From positions 1 through 33,830 of IMG/VR virus record IMGVR_UViG_3300011252_000588: a stretch of DNA of 33,830 nt. One strand, written 5' to 3'. A program made the position numbers and the translations under genes. Of this stretch, positions 8,306-15,559 are shown piece by piece (the first letter of the stretch is position 1; every line of letters begins with the position of its first letter). Origin of the DNA: a virus. Below the pieces are notes generated by a model. That model was not told where the DNA came from and did no database searches. It saw only the letters and a list, made by a program, of their open reading frames with translations.

Positions 8306-8746
8306 CTATTTTGAACTATTTCCTATGTTATACTTTGTGATTAAATTCCAATCGCTTTTACTTTTGTGGGCGATAATTTTAATCTGATTCATTGGTACTG
8401 TTGGTTCAGAACTTTTTTCAACATCAACCAAACTTAAAAGTTCCCATTCTGCTAGAAGATTTGCAATTGTATTTCTTCTGGCAACATCATTTTCATCAAA
8501 ATTAGAAGGCTTACCGTCCAGAGCAAAAAGCTCCTTGAAGTGAACGATGTAATACTTGCCGCGTTTGTGTAAAATGTGACATGATTGATATAGGGTTTGA
8601 TCTTTCTTTGAAGCGATACCAATTCTAGTAAGCGTTTCTCGAATCTTCAAAAAATCATCGTCATCATTCAATTCAATCTCGACGAGTGAACTCAGGTTGG
8701 GTTCTGTATATTTTCGATCATCATCTTTTCTTGGTTCGCTTTCCAT
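8306..8746 (-). CDS. regA: RegA translational repressor
   Basis: T4 RegA binds ribosome-binding sites of early phage mRNAs and represses their translation, including clamp and clamp-loader messages. This protein matches RegA strongly in KIRETLTRIGIASKKD, LYQSCHILHKRGKYYIVHFK and the closing WNLITKYNIGNSSK. The ATG at 8746 is preferred: AGGTGG lies 8 bases before it, while the in-frame GTG at 8758 overlaps that ribosome site. With this start it has 146 residues, longer than T4 RegA (122) because of a charged N-terminal extension of about 20 residues. It overlaps gene 62 by 26 bases, as part of the conserved order 45-44-62-regA. Confidence 0.93.
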   Translation of the reverse strand: MESEPRKDDDRKYTEPNLSSLVEIELNDDDDFLKIRETLTRIGIASKKDQTLYQSCHILHKRGKYYIVHFKELFALDGKPSNFDENDVARRNTIANLLAEWELLSLVDVEKSSEPTVPMNQIKIIAHKSKSDWNLITKYNIGNSSK

Positions 8747-9128
8747 TTTGTAAACCACCTCTTTTCAAACGTTTATGAATAAGAGATAACTGATCGCCCG
8801 TCAATACGCTAAACATCTCGCGTGCCTTCATTTCACTACAAGAATAATACTCCTTGATCGCATCAACATCAATATCCTGTTCTGGCTTCAACCATCTCGA
8901 AAATCGCTTCTTTTTCCTGACACTATTTAGCAAATAGTCATTCTGAAGCCGATTGTCGAGATTTCCCCGCAGGTTCATCTCATTTGCATAAAGCACAGTA
9001 TCCTGAAAATAAGATAGTGAGCGATTGATCACGAAGGGAGGATACTCATTTTCAGTTAATGGATCATCTTCCATCAAATTTTTCTTGCTAAGATTAATAG
9101 CAGTTAGAAAATCCCCAAGTTTAGCCAT
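8721..9128 (-). CDS. 62: clamp loader small subunit, gp62 type
   Basis: This partner of gp44 in the ATP-driven clamp loader lies directly between 44 (plus one tiny ORF) and regA, the T4 order. The segment PFVINRSLSYFQDTVLYANE followed by MN lines up with T4 gp62 (KFMVENALSQFP ... AMN), and SRWLKPEQD resembles the following basic region. At 135 residues it is shorter than T4 gp62 (187), as is usual in aquatic T4-like phages. The C-terminus is very basic (KRGGLQNGKRTKKR). Its ATG overlaps the preceding stop (TAATG). Confidence 0.85.
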   Translation of the reverse strand: MAKLGDFLTAINLSKKNLMEDDPLTENEYPPFVINRSLSYFQDTVLYANEMNLRGNLDNRLQNDYLLNSVRKKKRFSRWLKPEQDIDVDAIKEYYSCSEMKAREMFSVLTGDQLSLIHKRLKRGGLQNGKRTKKR

Positions 9129-9340
9129 TAATCATCATCCTCTTCTTGGGTAAAAAGCATTCCGCTCTCGGATGAATATCCTGATGCAAGATACTTAGCA
9201 AATCGAGCCGAGGCTTCTAGTGTTAGAAAGGGTCCGAATACCTTTGCACTCGGCTCCAAATCAAACTCCACACTTTCAAAGTCAACGATATAGAATCCAC
9301 TATCTCTACTAACAGTGGAAAGATTTTCTGAAATGTCCAT
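9128..9340 (-). CDS. hypothetical protein between 44 and 62
   Basis: This is a 70-residue acidic protein with no recognised family. The middle (GFYIVDFESVEFD ... KVFGPFLTLEASARFAKYLA) looks like a small alpha/beta fold, and the end is an acidic tail (TQEEDDD). Both junctions are TAATG overlaps, with the gene 44 stop and with the gene 62 start, so it is translated with the clamp loader. The coupling suggests a role with the loader or clamp, but nothing in the sequence shows one. Confidence 0.75.
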   Translation of the reverse strand: MDISENLSTVSRDSGFYIVDFESVEFDLEPSAKVFGPFLTLEASARFAKYLASGYSSESGMLFTQEEDDD

Positions 9341-10290
9341 TACTTATACTCCAATTCTACCATCAGTTCAGTTAAACAAGCAACCAAATTTATTTCTGCA
9401 TCAGCCACAAAAGCAGCCTTGTACTGATAATCAGCCAAGGTCAAAACCGCCTTCGGAACACTTTGAGGTTTCACAGAACCAAACAATCCATCATAGATAA
9501 GACGGAAAATACGAGATGGATCAGAATCCAAATTATGGACAACCCACTTTCTCATATCTTTCCAGTTCTTCTCCTTTAGAAATCCCATCAAATCCTTGAT
9601 AGACTTATCACTAATATTGGTAAGAATGCCAGCATCAATCTCACCGGAAACAGAATACCGCTGAAGCTCGTTAAGAATTCTTCTGAAGTCAGGAAAATGC
9701 TTCATGATAAGTTCAACAAGAACCTTCTCACTATACTTAACATTTTCCTTTTCCAGAATCTCAATAGTCCTCTTCAGGAATTGAAGTGCCAGTTTTGGAC
9801 TATCTTGCTTACTAAATCGAAAATCAATTACACTACACCGACTATGAATCGGTTCAATGATTCGATTCTTGAAATTGCAAGTAAGGATAAATCCACAGTT
9901 CTGAGAAAACTCTTCAATAAACCCACGGAGAGCAGGTTGAGTTGAAGACGGGTTTAGATAATCAGCCTCGTCGAGAATGACAATCTTTCGCTTTCCGCTG
10001 TTGGTAAAAGAAACACCAGAAGCGAAGTTGCGAATGTCATTGCGAAGAGTGTCAATGTTTCCACTTTCACTCCCATTGATGATGATATAATCAACACCAA
10101 GTTCTTGGCACAACGCTCTTGCTACAGTAGTCTTTCCCGTTCCAGCAGAACCCGAAAACAGCAGATTTGGGATATCCCCATTTGCAATAAAATCCTTGAA
10201 TGTTTCTTTCAATGATTTGGGGAGGATGCAATCGTCAATTGTTTGGGGTCGATACTTCTGACACCAAACAAAATCATCACGAACGTTCAT
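9340..10290 (-). CDS. 44: clamp loader large subunit, gp44 AAA+ ATPase
   Basis: This AAA+ ATPase opens and loads the gp45 sliding clamp. Visible motifs are Walker A GSAGTGKTT at 47-55, Walker B VILDEAD at 104-110 and the SRC motif with its arginine finger at 150-152 (HSRCSVIDFRF). The length of 316 residues is almost that of T4 gp44 (319). It is 11 bases from the end of gene 45, and its stop overlaps the next gene in TAATG. Confidence 0.96.
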   Translation of the reverse strand: MNVRDDFVWCQKYRPQTIDDCILPKSLKETFKDFIANGDIPNLLFSGSAGTGKTTVARALCQELGVDYIIINGSESGNIDTLRNDIRNFASGVSFTNSGKRKIVILDEADYLNPSSTQPALRGFIEEFSQNCGFILTCNFKNRIIEPIHSRCSVIDFRFSKQDSPKLALQFLKRTIEILEKENVKYSEKVLVELIMKHFPDFRRILNELQRYSVSGEIDAGILTNISDKSIKDLMGFLKEKNWKDMRKWVVHNLDSDPSRIFRLIYDGLFGSVKPQSVPKAVLTLADYQYKAAFVADAEINLVACLTELMVELEYK

Positions 10291-10301
10291 AATAAATTCC
10301 C

Positions 10302-10997
10302 TTATTCAGACACCACAGAATAGTTTGTTTGTGGTGCGATGAAATATTCCAAATCAAGATTCTTATTAAAGAAGTGACACACTCCAGTACGATAAAGACT
10401 CACCACATAATCACCCGGAAAAAGTTTTACAGTATCGACATTCAGCGTCGTGTAAAAATCAGAATCTCCAGCAATCTCAACATCAGCGATCTTTATATCA
10501 AATCCATTGAGAGACTTCTTAGACTTGTCTGCAACCGAAGCAACAATACTGTCACCTTTCATGTTGAAACATACATGAGGAAGATTGAGAACACCAGCAG
10601 ACTTCTTAATCGTCTTGACGTTATCATTCGTCAAGATAAACTTAAAGTCTGGGTCATCAGGAAGAGAGATTGTTCCACCGGGAACGCAACTTTGCAAAAG
10701 GACTGGATCAGAATATTCAAGACGAATTTTTCGATTTGAATCAGAAGACTCAACAAAAATAAACTGATCTTCAAACTCAAAAACTGGACTATCTTCAAGA
10801 AGAGACGTTGCGCTCAAAAACTCATTCAAATCATAAAGACCAAACTTCTTTGGAAAGGTTTCGTCCACCACCGCATGTGCCATGATGGTTCGATCCTCAG
10901 AAATAGTCTTCAAGCCAGAACCGCTATCCACAACAATCGAATTTTGGATAGAAGCAAAATTGCTAAGTATTGAAAGCGTGTCTTCACTAATCTTCAT
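10302..10997 (-). CDS. 45: sliding clamp, gp45
   Basis: This is the trimeric DNA polymerase processivity factor. In T4-like phages it is also the moving activator of late transcription through gp33/gp55. The N-terminus MKISEDTLSILSNFASIQN aligns with T4 gp45 (MKLSKDTTALLKNFATIN), and YDLNEFL and the C-terminal PGDYVVSLY match the family. I chose the ATG at 10997 because GGAGA lies 8 bases upstream and the T4 N-terminus aligns there. Upstream in-frame ATGs lie within the preceding gene. It then has 231 residues, against 228 in T4. The clamp is relevant here because late-type promoters are present at 28.4 and 32.3 kb. Confidence 0.93.
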   Translation of the reverse strand: MKISEDTLSILSNFASIQNSIVVDSGSGLKTISEDRTIMAHAVVDETFPKKFGLYDLNEFLSATSLLEDSPVFEFEDQFIFVESSDSNRKIRLEYSDPVLLQSCVPGGTISLPDDPDFKFILTNDNVKTIKKSAGVLNLPHVCFNMKGDSIVASVADKSKKSLNGFDIKIADVEIAGDSDFYTTLNVDTVKLFPGDYVVSLYRTGVCHFFNKNLDLEYFIAPQTNYSVVSE

Positions 10998-11277
10998 TAT
11001 CAAATTCTCCATTATTTTTTTCACTAAAATACATCATCAAAAGCGTGTAGTGGATTGCCTTGAGCAAATCCATTCTGTTCTTTCCATTTTTTCTACCATA
11101 TCGTGCAATGTATTTCATCGCATTTCCTTGGCAAAACTTTTCTGCCACACCAATTGAATCCAACAAATCCTGAATCTGAATTCCATCATCGTCTTTTCCA
11201 ACATAGTGTGAAGAATATGTCTTCGCGATATAATCCTTCACTTCATCCAGATTATCCAGTTCACTATATTTCCACAT
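10987..11277 (-). CDS. DUF3310 (SaV-like) protein
   Basis: This is a 96-residue protein with the DUF3310 signature: HYVGKDDDGIQIQDLLDSIG, then FCQGNAMKYIARYGRKNGKN and DLLKAIHYTLLMMYF. Such phage proteins are often annotated as nucleotide kinase-like, with no activity that I can see in the sequence (there is no P-loop). It is joined to the glycosyltransferase-like gene by a TAATG overlap and overlaps the start of gene 45 by 11 bases, so it belongs to the clamp operon. Confidence 0.85.
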   Translation of the reverse strand: MWKYSELDNLDEVKDYIAKTYSSHYVGKDDDGIQIQDLLDSIGVAEKFCQGNAMKYIARYGRKNGKNRMDLLKAIHYTLLMMYFSEKNNGEFDNED

Positions 11278-12293
11278 TATGATTTACTCTTCTTCTTCAC
11301 CTTTCTTTTCTTACGCCGCTCTTCGGCTTCCTTTCTTCTTCGCTCTGCGCGAGAAGCTAACTGACCTTCATCAAGTTTTGGAAAAGGAAGTGGCGGGGCA
11401 ATAGCAGCGGGTGGTTGAATATTAAGTGGATCATATTGAGTTCTTGCTTCCGCTGTCTTTGGTGCAGGAACATCTGAAACTCCACCATGAGTTGCATTAG
11501 GGAGTTGTGCAATCGCCGAAAGATTTCCAGAGAACACATATGAACCTACATGCTGCAACTGCATCCACGGACACATCCAAACCTTGAACCCAATTTTTCG
11601 CGACCACTGACAGAACATATAATCTTCAGATAGATATCGACGAGAGTCGGGATCAATGACCGTATCAAAGAATGCCGTAATCTCTCTGCTTCCATCAAAA
11701 TTTGTTGAACGATTATGGTCTGGGAGATAAAGAGCAATATCTTTATATTCCTCGGCATACTTTTCTAGAACATGTCTCTGGATACACATAAATCCAGTGC
11801 CGCCTTCTAGAACTTCAACAGGCTCATTGATAGCCATTTCTTGTGCGCCGCCAACAGGATTGAAAACATAATCACCAACATATTGTTCTAGATCAGTTGC
11901 AGGAACCCCATGTGTAACAGCAGAAGCAATTCGTTCCCATGCAATACACTTCTTCGGATATGGACCACACACAATATCTTTATCAGAATCTTCGTTGGAT
12001 AAAGCAACTAACGCCAGAACATCGTGCGGGTTAAAACCAATATCACTATCCAAGAAAACCAAGTGAGTAAATCCAGATCGCATAAATTCGTCACAAATAT
12101 AATTCCTAGCGCGAGTAATCAAACTCTCATTAAACAGGTAAAAGAACTTAATCTCGACACCCATTTGTGCGCCCATTGCGGCAAGATCATTACAGGACTT
12201 TGAATACATCCCATGACATTGCCCACCATACATTGGAGTACCGATAAAGATTTTCTTCTTTCTCATGTCCTCCATCGAAACTTCTAACTTCAC
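11277..12293 (-). CDS. GT-A type glycosyltransferase-like protein with basic tail
   Basis: This is a 338-residue protein. Its N-terminal 260 residues look like a GT-A glycosyltransferase, with the metal/nucleotide-sugar motif LDSDIGF (D82, D84), GGTGFMCIQRHV and EDYMFCQWSRKIG, where an acidic residue often serves as catalytic base. Proteins of this type recur in aquatic T4-like phages. Substrate is unknown, with phage DNA, virion or host glycans all possible. The last 80 residues are different, proline-rich (QPPAAIAPPLPFPK) then extremely basic (ERRRKEAEERRKKRKVKKKS), which suggests nucleic-acid or membrane binding. It appears to start at GTG (12293) after GGGGG. A later ATG at 12275 lacks a good ribosome site. 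Confidence 0.75.
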   Translation of the reverse strand: MKLEVSMEDMRKKKIFIGTPMYGGQCHGMYSKSCNDLAAMGAQMGVEIKFFYLFNESLITRARNYICDEFMRSGFTHLVFLDSDIGFNPHDVLALVALSNEDSDKDIVCGPYPKKCIAWERIASAVTHGVPATDLEQYVGDYVFNPVGGAQEMAINEPVEVLEGGTGFMCIQRHVLEKYAEEYKDIALYLPDHNRSTNFDGSREITAFFDTVIDPDSRRYLSEDYMFCQWSRKIGFKVWMCPWMQLQHVGSYVFSGNLSAIAQLPNATHGGVSDVPAPKTAEARTQYDPLNIQPPAAIAPPLPFPKLDEGQLASRAERRRKEAEERRKKRKVKKKSKS

Positions 12294-12310
12294 ATCAATA
12301 CCCCCAGAAT

Positions 12311-12856
12311 CTATTCTCCCGTCGAACCAAACCCACCCACTCTATTGGTGGTTCTGGAAGGAGCTTCATCAATTTCACGAATCCAATAATTAGATAAAGA
12401 AACAAGCTCACCTTGAGCAATCCTATCATTATGTATAATCTTTTTCGGGATCATAGAAAAATTAATCATAGAAATAAAAATTTGTTCTTTGTAGTCTGCA
12501 TCCACAATACCTTCTTGATTACTCAACGCAACACCACTCTTGAAGGCAAGACCCGAGCGTGGATGAATTCTAATTGAATACCCACTTGGAATATCGGCAA
12601 TCAATCCTGTCGGAATTAATGCTCTGTGGTTTGGTCTGAGAATGAAGCTATTGTTGGTGTCGGTAGACGACAACATAGGATCTACTTCATATGTTTCATT
12701 CTGTTCACTTCGACAACTCACCATCGCAACACCTCGAAAGTTAGCATGAAAATCAAAACATGCTGAATCGGGGGTTGCCATTTTCGGGAGAGTTACATAA
12801 TCATTCATACGATAAAACTTTAAAATATCAATTCCCAAAATCATTCTCCATTTCAA
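12311..12856 (-). CDS. dut: dUTP diphosphatase (trimeric dUTPase)
   Basis: This enzyme converts dUTP to dUMP and PPi, keeping uracil out of phage DNA and feeding dTMP synthesis. All five motifs of trimeric dUTPases can be seen: ATPDSACFDF (27-36), HPRSGLAF (98-105), GIVDADYKEQ (116-125), RIAQGEL (145-151) and RTTNRVGGFGSTG (168-180). An insert of about 20 residues (SCRSEQNETYEVDPMLSS) follows motif 1. The start is probably TTG at 12856, since AAGG is five bases upstream and the TTG overlaps the preceding stop in a TTGA junction. An ATG at 12844 has its GGAG only one base away. Confidence 0.93.
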   Translation of the reverse strand: MKWRMILGIDILKFYRMNDYVTLPKMATPDSACFDFHANFRGVAMVSCRSEQNETYEVDPMLSSTDTNNSFILRPNHRALIPTGLIADIPSGYSIRIHPRSGLAFKSGVALSNQEGIVDADYKEQIFISMINFSMIPKKIIHNDRIAQGELVSLSNYWIREIDEAPSRTTNRVGGFGSTGE

Positions 12857-13044
12857 TTAAACCTTTTCGTAAAGTCAATAACAAATCCAATATTGGCAAT
12901 TGCATATGCACCAAAAGTAATTGCCATTCCCACTTCATTCTGTCGTAAATAGGCAATCATCTGCCCAGCATACAAAAGACCCGTTAGAACGAGTGGGGCT
13001 GGTGAGTCTGTTAAAAACTTAACCAGCCATTCAATAATAATCAT
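12853..13044 (-). CDS. small membrane protein with two predicted helices
   Basis: This is a 63-residue protein with two hydrophobic segments, about residues 17-32 (PLVLTGLLYAGQMIAY) and 39-56 (GMAITFGAYAIANIGFVI), separated by a short polar loop and ending in a basic tail (TKRFN). The topology is that of a small hairpin membrane protein. I do not recognise a family. It lies between phoH and dut, overlaps dut by four bases (TTGA), and has GGGAGG before its ATG. Part of that ribosome site lies at the end of a short hairpin. Confidence 0.65.
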   Translation of the reverse strand: MIIIEWLVKFLTDSPAPLVLTGLLYAGQMIAYLRQNEVGMAITFGAYAIANIGFVIDFTKRFN

Positions 13045-13056
13045 AATAAAATTCCT

Positions 13057-13070
13057 CCCGTTCTAACGGG
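13057..13070 (-). repeat. 14-base inverted repeat between phoH and the small membrane gene
   Basis: CCCGTT-AG-AACGGG on the minus strand is a perfect inverted repeat of six bases per arm, just downstream of the phoH stop. The 3' arm runs directly into the GGGAGG ribosome site of the small membrane gene. It could be a weak terminator or processing hairpin for phoH, or could limit access to that ribosome site. The following U-tract is poor (GAATTTTATT), so a strong terminator is unlikely. Confidence 0.5.
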
Positions 13071-13077
13071 TTATTCA

Positions 13078-13809
13078 TTAGTAATTAGCGTAAATATTTA
13101 AAACCTCCGAAACAACAGGGTGTCGCTCAACTTCATCTGAAGAAAATTCGACAACTCCAATCATATCACTATGATATTGGGTAAGCCTATCAGTAAACAT
13201 TTTCAATCCGTTATCCTGATATCCTCTATCGTGCTGTTCCAAATCTCCTGTGACCATAAGTTTACTACAGTCGCCGACTCTTGTCAAGAGCATTTTCATT
13301 TGACTGTCAGTTGCATTCTGCATTTCGTCGGCAATGATCAAAGCATTTTTGAAAGTTCGTCCACGCATATATGCGAGCGGAGCGATTTCTATTACGTTAT
13401 CTTTAATCATTTTTTCTATTTGATATGGAGCATAATACTCCTCAAATATATCGAACATTGGTCGTGTCCACGGACCCATCTTTTCTACCAATGTTCCCGG
13501 CAAGAATCCATGTTGTTCATCAACACTCACTGCCGGTCTTGTGATAACTATTTTTTTAATTTCACCTTCTTGAAATTTTTTAATTGCATAGAGCGTGCTG
13601 ATCAGGGTCTTTCCCGTACCCGCCGGTCCTATTGCAAAATTGATGTGTTTATTTGGATTCTCCAAAAGACTTAGCAAATATCTCTGTTTAAGATTACGAG
13701 GTGTTATAGTTACTTCCATAACACGACGCTTTTTCAAGTGGGCATTCTCCTCTACTAGTTGTAGATGTTCAGCTTCCTTAACCTTGAGTCTTCTGTTTTT
13801 GCGTCCCAA
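13078..13809 (-). CDS. phoH: PhoH-like ATPase
   Basis: This 243-residue P-loop ATPase of the PhoH family has Walker A GPAGTGKT at 61-68, Walker B ALIIADEMQNAT, and the TGDLEQHD segment typical of PhoH/RhlB-adjacent ATPases. phoH is a common auxiliary gene in marine phages. Its link to phosphate stress is by family history, and RNA-related roles are also discussed. The first 30 residues are charged and helical. The start is TTG at 13809 with GGGAGGA upstream. No ATG fits. A CTAAATA element lies at 13837-13843, about 28 bases 5' of the start. Confidence 0.93.
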   Translation of the reverse strand: MGRKNRRLKVKEAEHLQLVEENAHLKKRRVMEVTITPRNLKQRYLLSLLENPNKHINFAIGPAGTGKTLISTLYAIKKFQEGEIKKIVITRPAVSVDEQHGFLPGTLVEKMGPWTRPMFDIFEEYYAPYQIEKMIKDNVIEIAPLAYMRGRTFKNALIIADEMQNATDSQMKMLLTRVGDCSKLMVTGDLEQHDRGYQDNGLKMFTDRLTQYHSDMIGVVEFSSDEVERHPVVSEVLNIYANY

Positions 13810-13836
13810 ATAAATCCTCCCACAGCCTCACAAAAC

Positions 13837-13843
13837 TATTTAG
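13837..13843 (-). promoter_or_regulatory. CTAAATA element upstream of phoH
   Basis: The minus strand reads CTAAATA (as CCTAAATAG) 28 bases before the phoH TTG start, in the 49-base gap between phoH and the SprT-like gene. It is one of four copies placed upstream of genes in this window. It resembles the T4 late octamer but is not identical, so a promoter role is a guess. Confidence 0.3.
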
Positions 13844-13858
13844 GAGATATTGTTTTCA

Positions 13859-14251
13859 TCAATCGTCGCGACCTTCTATCAAATCAGTCCAGAGTTGAGC
13901 ATATACAATTCCAAAGTCAGGACCATGTACACCATACTTACAAGTTCTACCTTCCTCGACTATTGAATCACCCACCCATGTAAATGCATGAGCGAGTTCG
14001 TGAATCATATTGACTCGACACAAATCTCGACCATGAGACGAATTTAAATATTCTTGATCAAAAGCAATCTCAATATATTTTTTGTTTCCCTTGCCTTTTA
14101 ATTCAGTAGTCGCATAACAGTCTTCCATTTTTTCTTCGGAAAGGAACACGACCTTAATTGGATAACAGGCAACATGCCCCATCCAATCTGCCTGCTCAAC
14201 CAGAGAACGAATATATCTTCTGGCTTTTTTATTTTCTTTGCTTAGACTCAT
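13859..14251 (-). CDS. SprT-like zinc metalloprotein
   Basis: This is a 130-residue protein with an HExxH zinc motif, MIHELAHAF (H84, E85, H88), and a third histidine in HGPDFG (H109), the SprT/SprT-like arrangement. SprT-family proteins (the Spartan group) can cleave DNA-protein crosslinks. For phage members the substrate is unknown. The protein has no C-terminal zinc ribbon, so it is a minimal catalytic domain. It lies between phoH and the tRNA cluster. Confidence 0.8.
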   Translation of the reverse strand: MSLSKENKKARRYIRSLVEQADWMGHVACYPIKVVFLSEEKMEDCYATTELKGKGNKKYIEIAFDQEYLNSSHGRDLCRVNMIHELAHAFTWVGDSIVEEGRTCKYGVHGPDFGIVYAQLWTDLIEGRDD

Positions 14252-14269
14252 TAATGTCCTTTTAAAAAA

Positions 14270-14346
14270 TGGTCGGGGATGCAGGATTTGAACCTGCGAC
14301 CCTTCGCCCCCAAAGCGAATGCTCTACCAGACTGAGCTAATCCCCG
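14270..14346 (-). tRNA. tRNA-Pro (anticodon UGG)
   Basis: A 77-base cloverleaf with acceptor CGGGGAT/ATCCCCG, anticodon stem TTCGC/GCGAA with loop TTTGGGG (anticodon UGG), T-arm GCAGG-TTCGAAT-CCTGC, and encoded CCA. It is the last tRNA of the cluster in transcription order, and its 5' end directly abuts the 3' CCA of tRNA-Leu with no spacer. Confidence 0.97.
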
Positions 14347-14433
14347 TGGTGTCGGATGCGGGACTCGAACCCGCAAGACCATTAGGTCGGGAGATTTTAA
14401 GTCTCCTGCGTATACCAATTCCGCCAATCCGAC
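14347..14433 (-). tRNA. tRNA-Leu (anticodon UAA)
   Basis: An 87-base class II tRNA with a long variable arm. The acceptor is GTCGGAT/ATCCGAC, the anticodon stem GGAGA/TCTCC with loop CTTAAAA (anticodon UAA), the T-arm GCGGG-TTCGAGT-CCCGC, and CCA is encoded. It reads UUA codons. Confidence 0.97.
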
Positions 14434-14442
14434 AAAATAAAA

Positions 14443-14517
14443 TGGAGCCTCCTATCCGACTTGAACGGATGACCTGCTCATTACAAGTGAGCTGCTCTAC
14501 CACTGAGCTAAGAAGGC
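14443..14517 (-). tRNA. tRNA-Thr (anticodon UGU)
   Basis: A 75-base cloverleaf with acceptor GCCTTCT/AGGAGGC (one G-U pair), anticodon stem GCTCA/TGAGC with loop CTTGTAA (anticodon UGU), T-arm ATCCG-TTCAAGT-CGGAT, and encoded CCA. Confidence 0.97.
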
Positions 14518-14526
14518 ATTAAAAAA

Positions 14527-14602
14527 TGGTGAACCCCCTGAGACTCGAACTCAGAACCTAAAGGTTAAAAGCCTTTTGCTCTACCAATTGAGCTAAGGGT
14601 CC
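14527..14602 (-). tRNA. tRNA-Lys (anticodon UUU)
   Basis: A 76-base cloverleaf with anticodon loop CTTTTAA (anticodon UUU), T-arm CTGAG-TTCGAGT-CTCAG and encoded CCA. The acceptor stem (GGACCCT with GGGGTTC) contains two G-U pairs. Confidence 0.96.
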
Positions 14603-14605
14603 ACA

Positions 14606-14682
<77 letters not shown>

Positions 14683-14696
14683 GTGGTATCAATCAT

Positions 14697-14927
14697 TCAT
14701 GAAGGGCCCTTCATCCAACTGTCATCGTCGGGAAAGAGGGGGGGAGTATGTCCACCGTCATATTCATAAGGATCTTCATGCTCGAAAACTTCACCGAAAA
14801 ATTCACTCATATCCAATCGAACTTTATTGAGGGCTAATTTCAAATGAGCAACATCTTCGGGATCAGAAAGGTTTTTAAGAACCACAAGCACTGGATCGAG
14901 AAGTTCTTCAATAATAGCCTTCTTCAT
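14697..14927 (-). CDS. hypothetical acidic protein
   Basis: This is a 76-residue protein, helical in its first 45 residues (EELLDPVLVVLKNLSDPEDV) and acidic, proline- and glycine-rich at the end. No family is recognised. Its ATG overlaps the preceding stop (ATGA), so it is coupled to the next unknown gene. It ends 15 bases before the tRNA-Arg 5' end. Confidence 0.65.
   Translation of the reverse strand: MKKAIIEELLDPVLVVLKNLSDPEDVAHLKLALNKVRLDMSEFFGEVFEHEDPYEYDGGHTPPLFPDDDSWMKGPS
14699..14714. repeat. 16-base perfect palindrome before the tRNA cluster
   Basis: ATGAAGGGCCCTTCAT is an uninterrupted palindrome covering the last codons of the hypothetical acidic gene, 17 bases upstream of the tRNA cluster. 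It could be a binding site for a dimeric protein or a transcript hairpin ahead of the tRNAs. No U-tract follows. Confidence 0.6.
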
Positions 14928-15115
14928 TCTGGGTATCCTCCGATATCGTCAATCTCTCGATTCATGTCTTCAAGCAGAGAGGCAACGATAATGTGTGCAG
15001 TATGTAAAACAGAATCCGATTCAGGGTCTACAACCTCATCCCTAAAAAGGGATAGTTCTGATTCAATCCTATTGATTGAATTCTCTACTATATATCGAAT
15101 ATTGGGGACATCCAT
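14924..15115 (-). CDS. hypothetical protein
   Basis: This is a 63-residue, mostly helical protein with no recognised family (ENSINRIESELSLFRDEV; HTAHIIVASLLEDMNREIDD). I chose the ATG at 15115, two bases after the upstream stop and 10 bases after GGAG. The reading frame is open to 15199, but the extra 28 residues would be read from inside the previous gene. It is coupled to the next gene through ATGA. Confidence 0.6.
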   Translation of the reverse strand: MDVPNIRYIVENSINRIESELSLFRDEVVDPESDSVLHTAHIIVASLLEDMNREIDDIGGYPE

Positions 15116-15116
15116 T

Positions 15117-15506
15117 TTACTCATTCTCCTTCTTAATACCGACCTTGTTGAGAACCCGAAGTCTATTAATATGATTCTCGTCATGGTTTTCGTAATCATT
15201 GTGAGAGTGTCGTTTAATCGTAGCCTTTACGATATAACAACAACCACCTTCAAGGGGATCATCCCCATGTTTAATGTCATCAGAAAAACTAATGAAAATA
15301 TTGTTTCCCTCATCAACAAACTTGAATACGCTGTATCCCTGTCTCGTAGTTTTCGCCGAAACAAATTTCAAAAACAAGTTCCGGCGATCACCAGTCTCGT
15401 ACATTGGAAGCGATTTTCTAGGTGTGTCACCTTGAGTGGTGTAAAAAGGACGATTGACGGCAATTCCATCATAATTCGTTTCAATAAAAGCAGAAGCAGC
15501 AGACAT
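15117..15506 (-). CDS. hypothetical protein, beta-rich
   Basis: This is a 129-residue protein with a beta-rich centre (NLFLKFVSAKTTRQGYSVFK ... NNIFISFSDD) followed by CCYIVKATIKRHSHNDY and NRLRVLNKVG. The last part, a 'kATxKrH ... lNRV' pattern, recurs in phage replication-associated proteins as I remember them, possibly an OB-like fold, but I cannot name it. It is the first of three coupled small genes upstream of the tRNAs. Confidence 0.6.
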   Translation of the reverse strand: MSAASAFIETNYDGIAVNRPFYTTQGDTPRKSLPMYETGDRRNLFLKFVSAKTTRQGYSVFKFVDEGNNIFISFSDDIKHGDDPLEGGCCYIVKATIKRHSHNDYENHDENHINRLRVLNKVGIKKENE

Positions 15507-15559
15507 ATAATCAAATCTCCAAAGATGTTAGGCGTGATAGTAGCGGCAGAACCGATGAA

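Noticed and set aside
13171-13674. A 167-codon plus-strand frame opposite phoH
   Set aside because: It is antisense to a well-defined PhoH ATPase, has high Cys/Phe/Ile content typical of shadow frames and no ribosome site.
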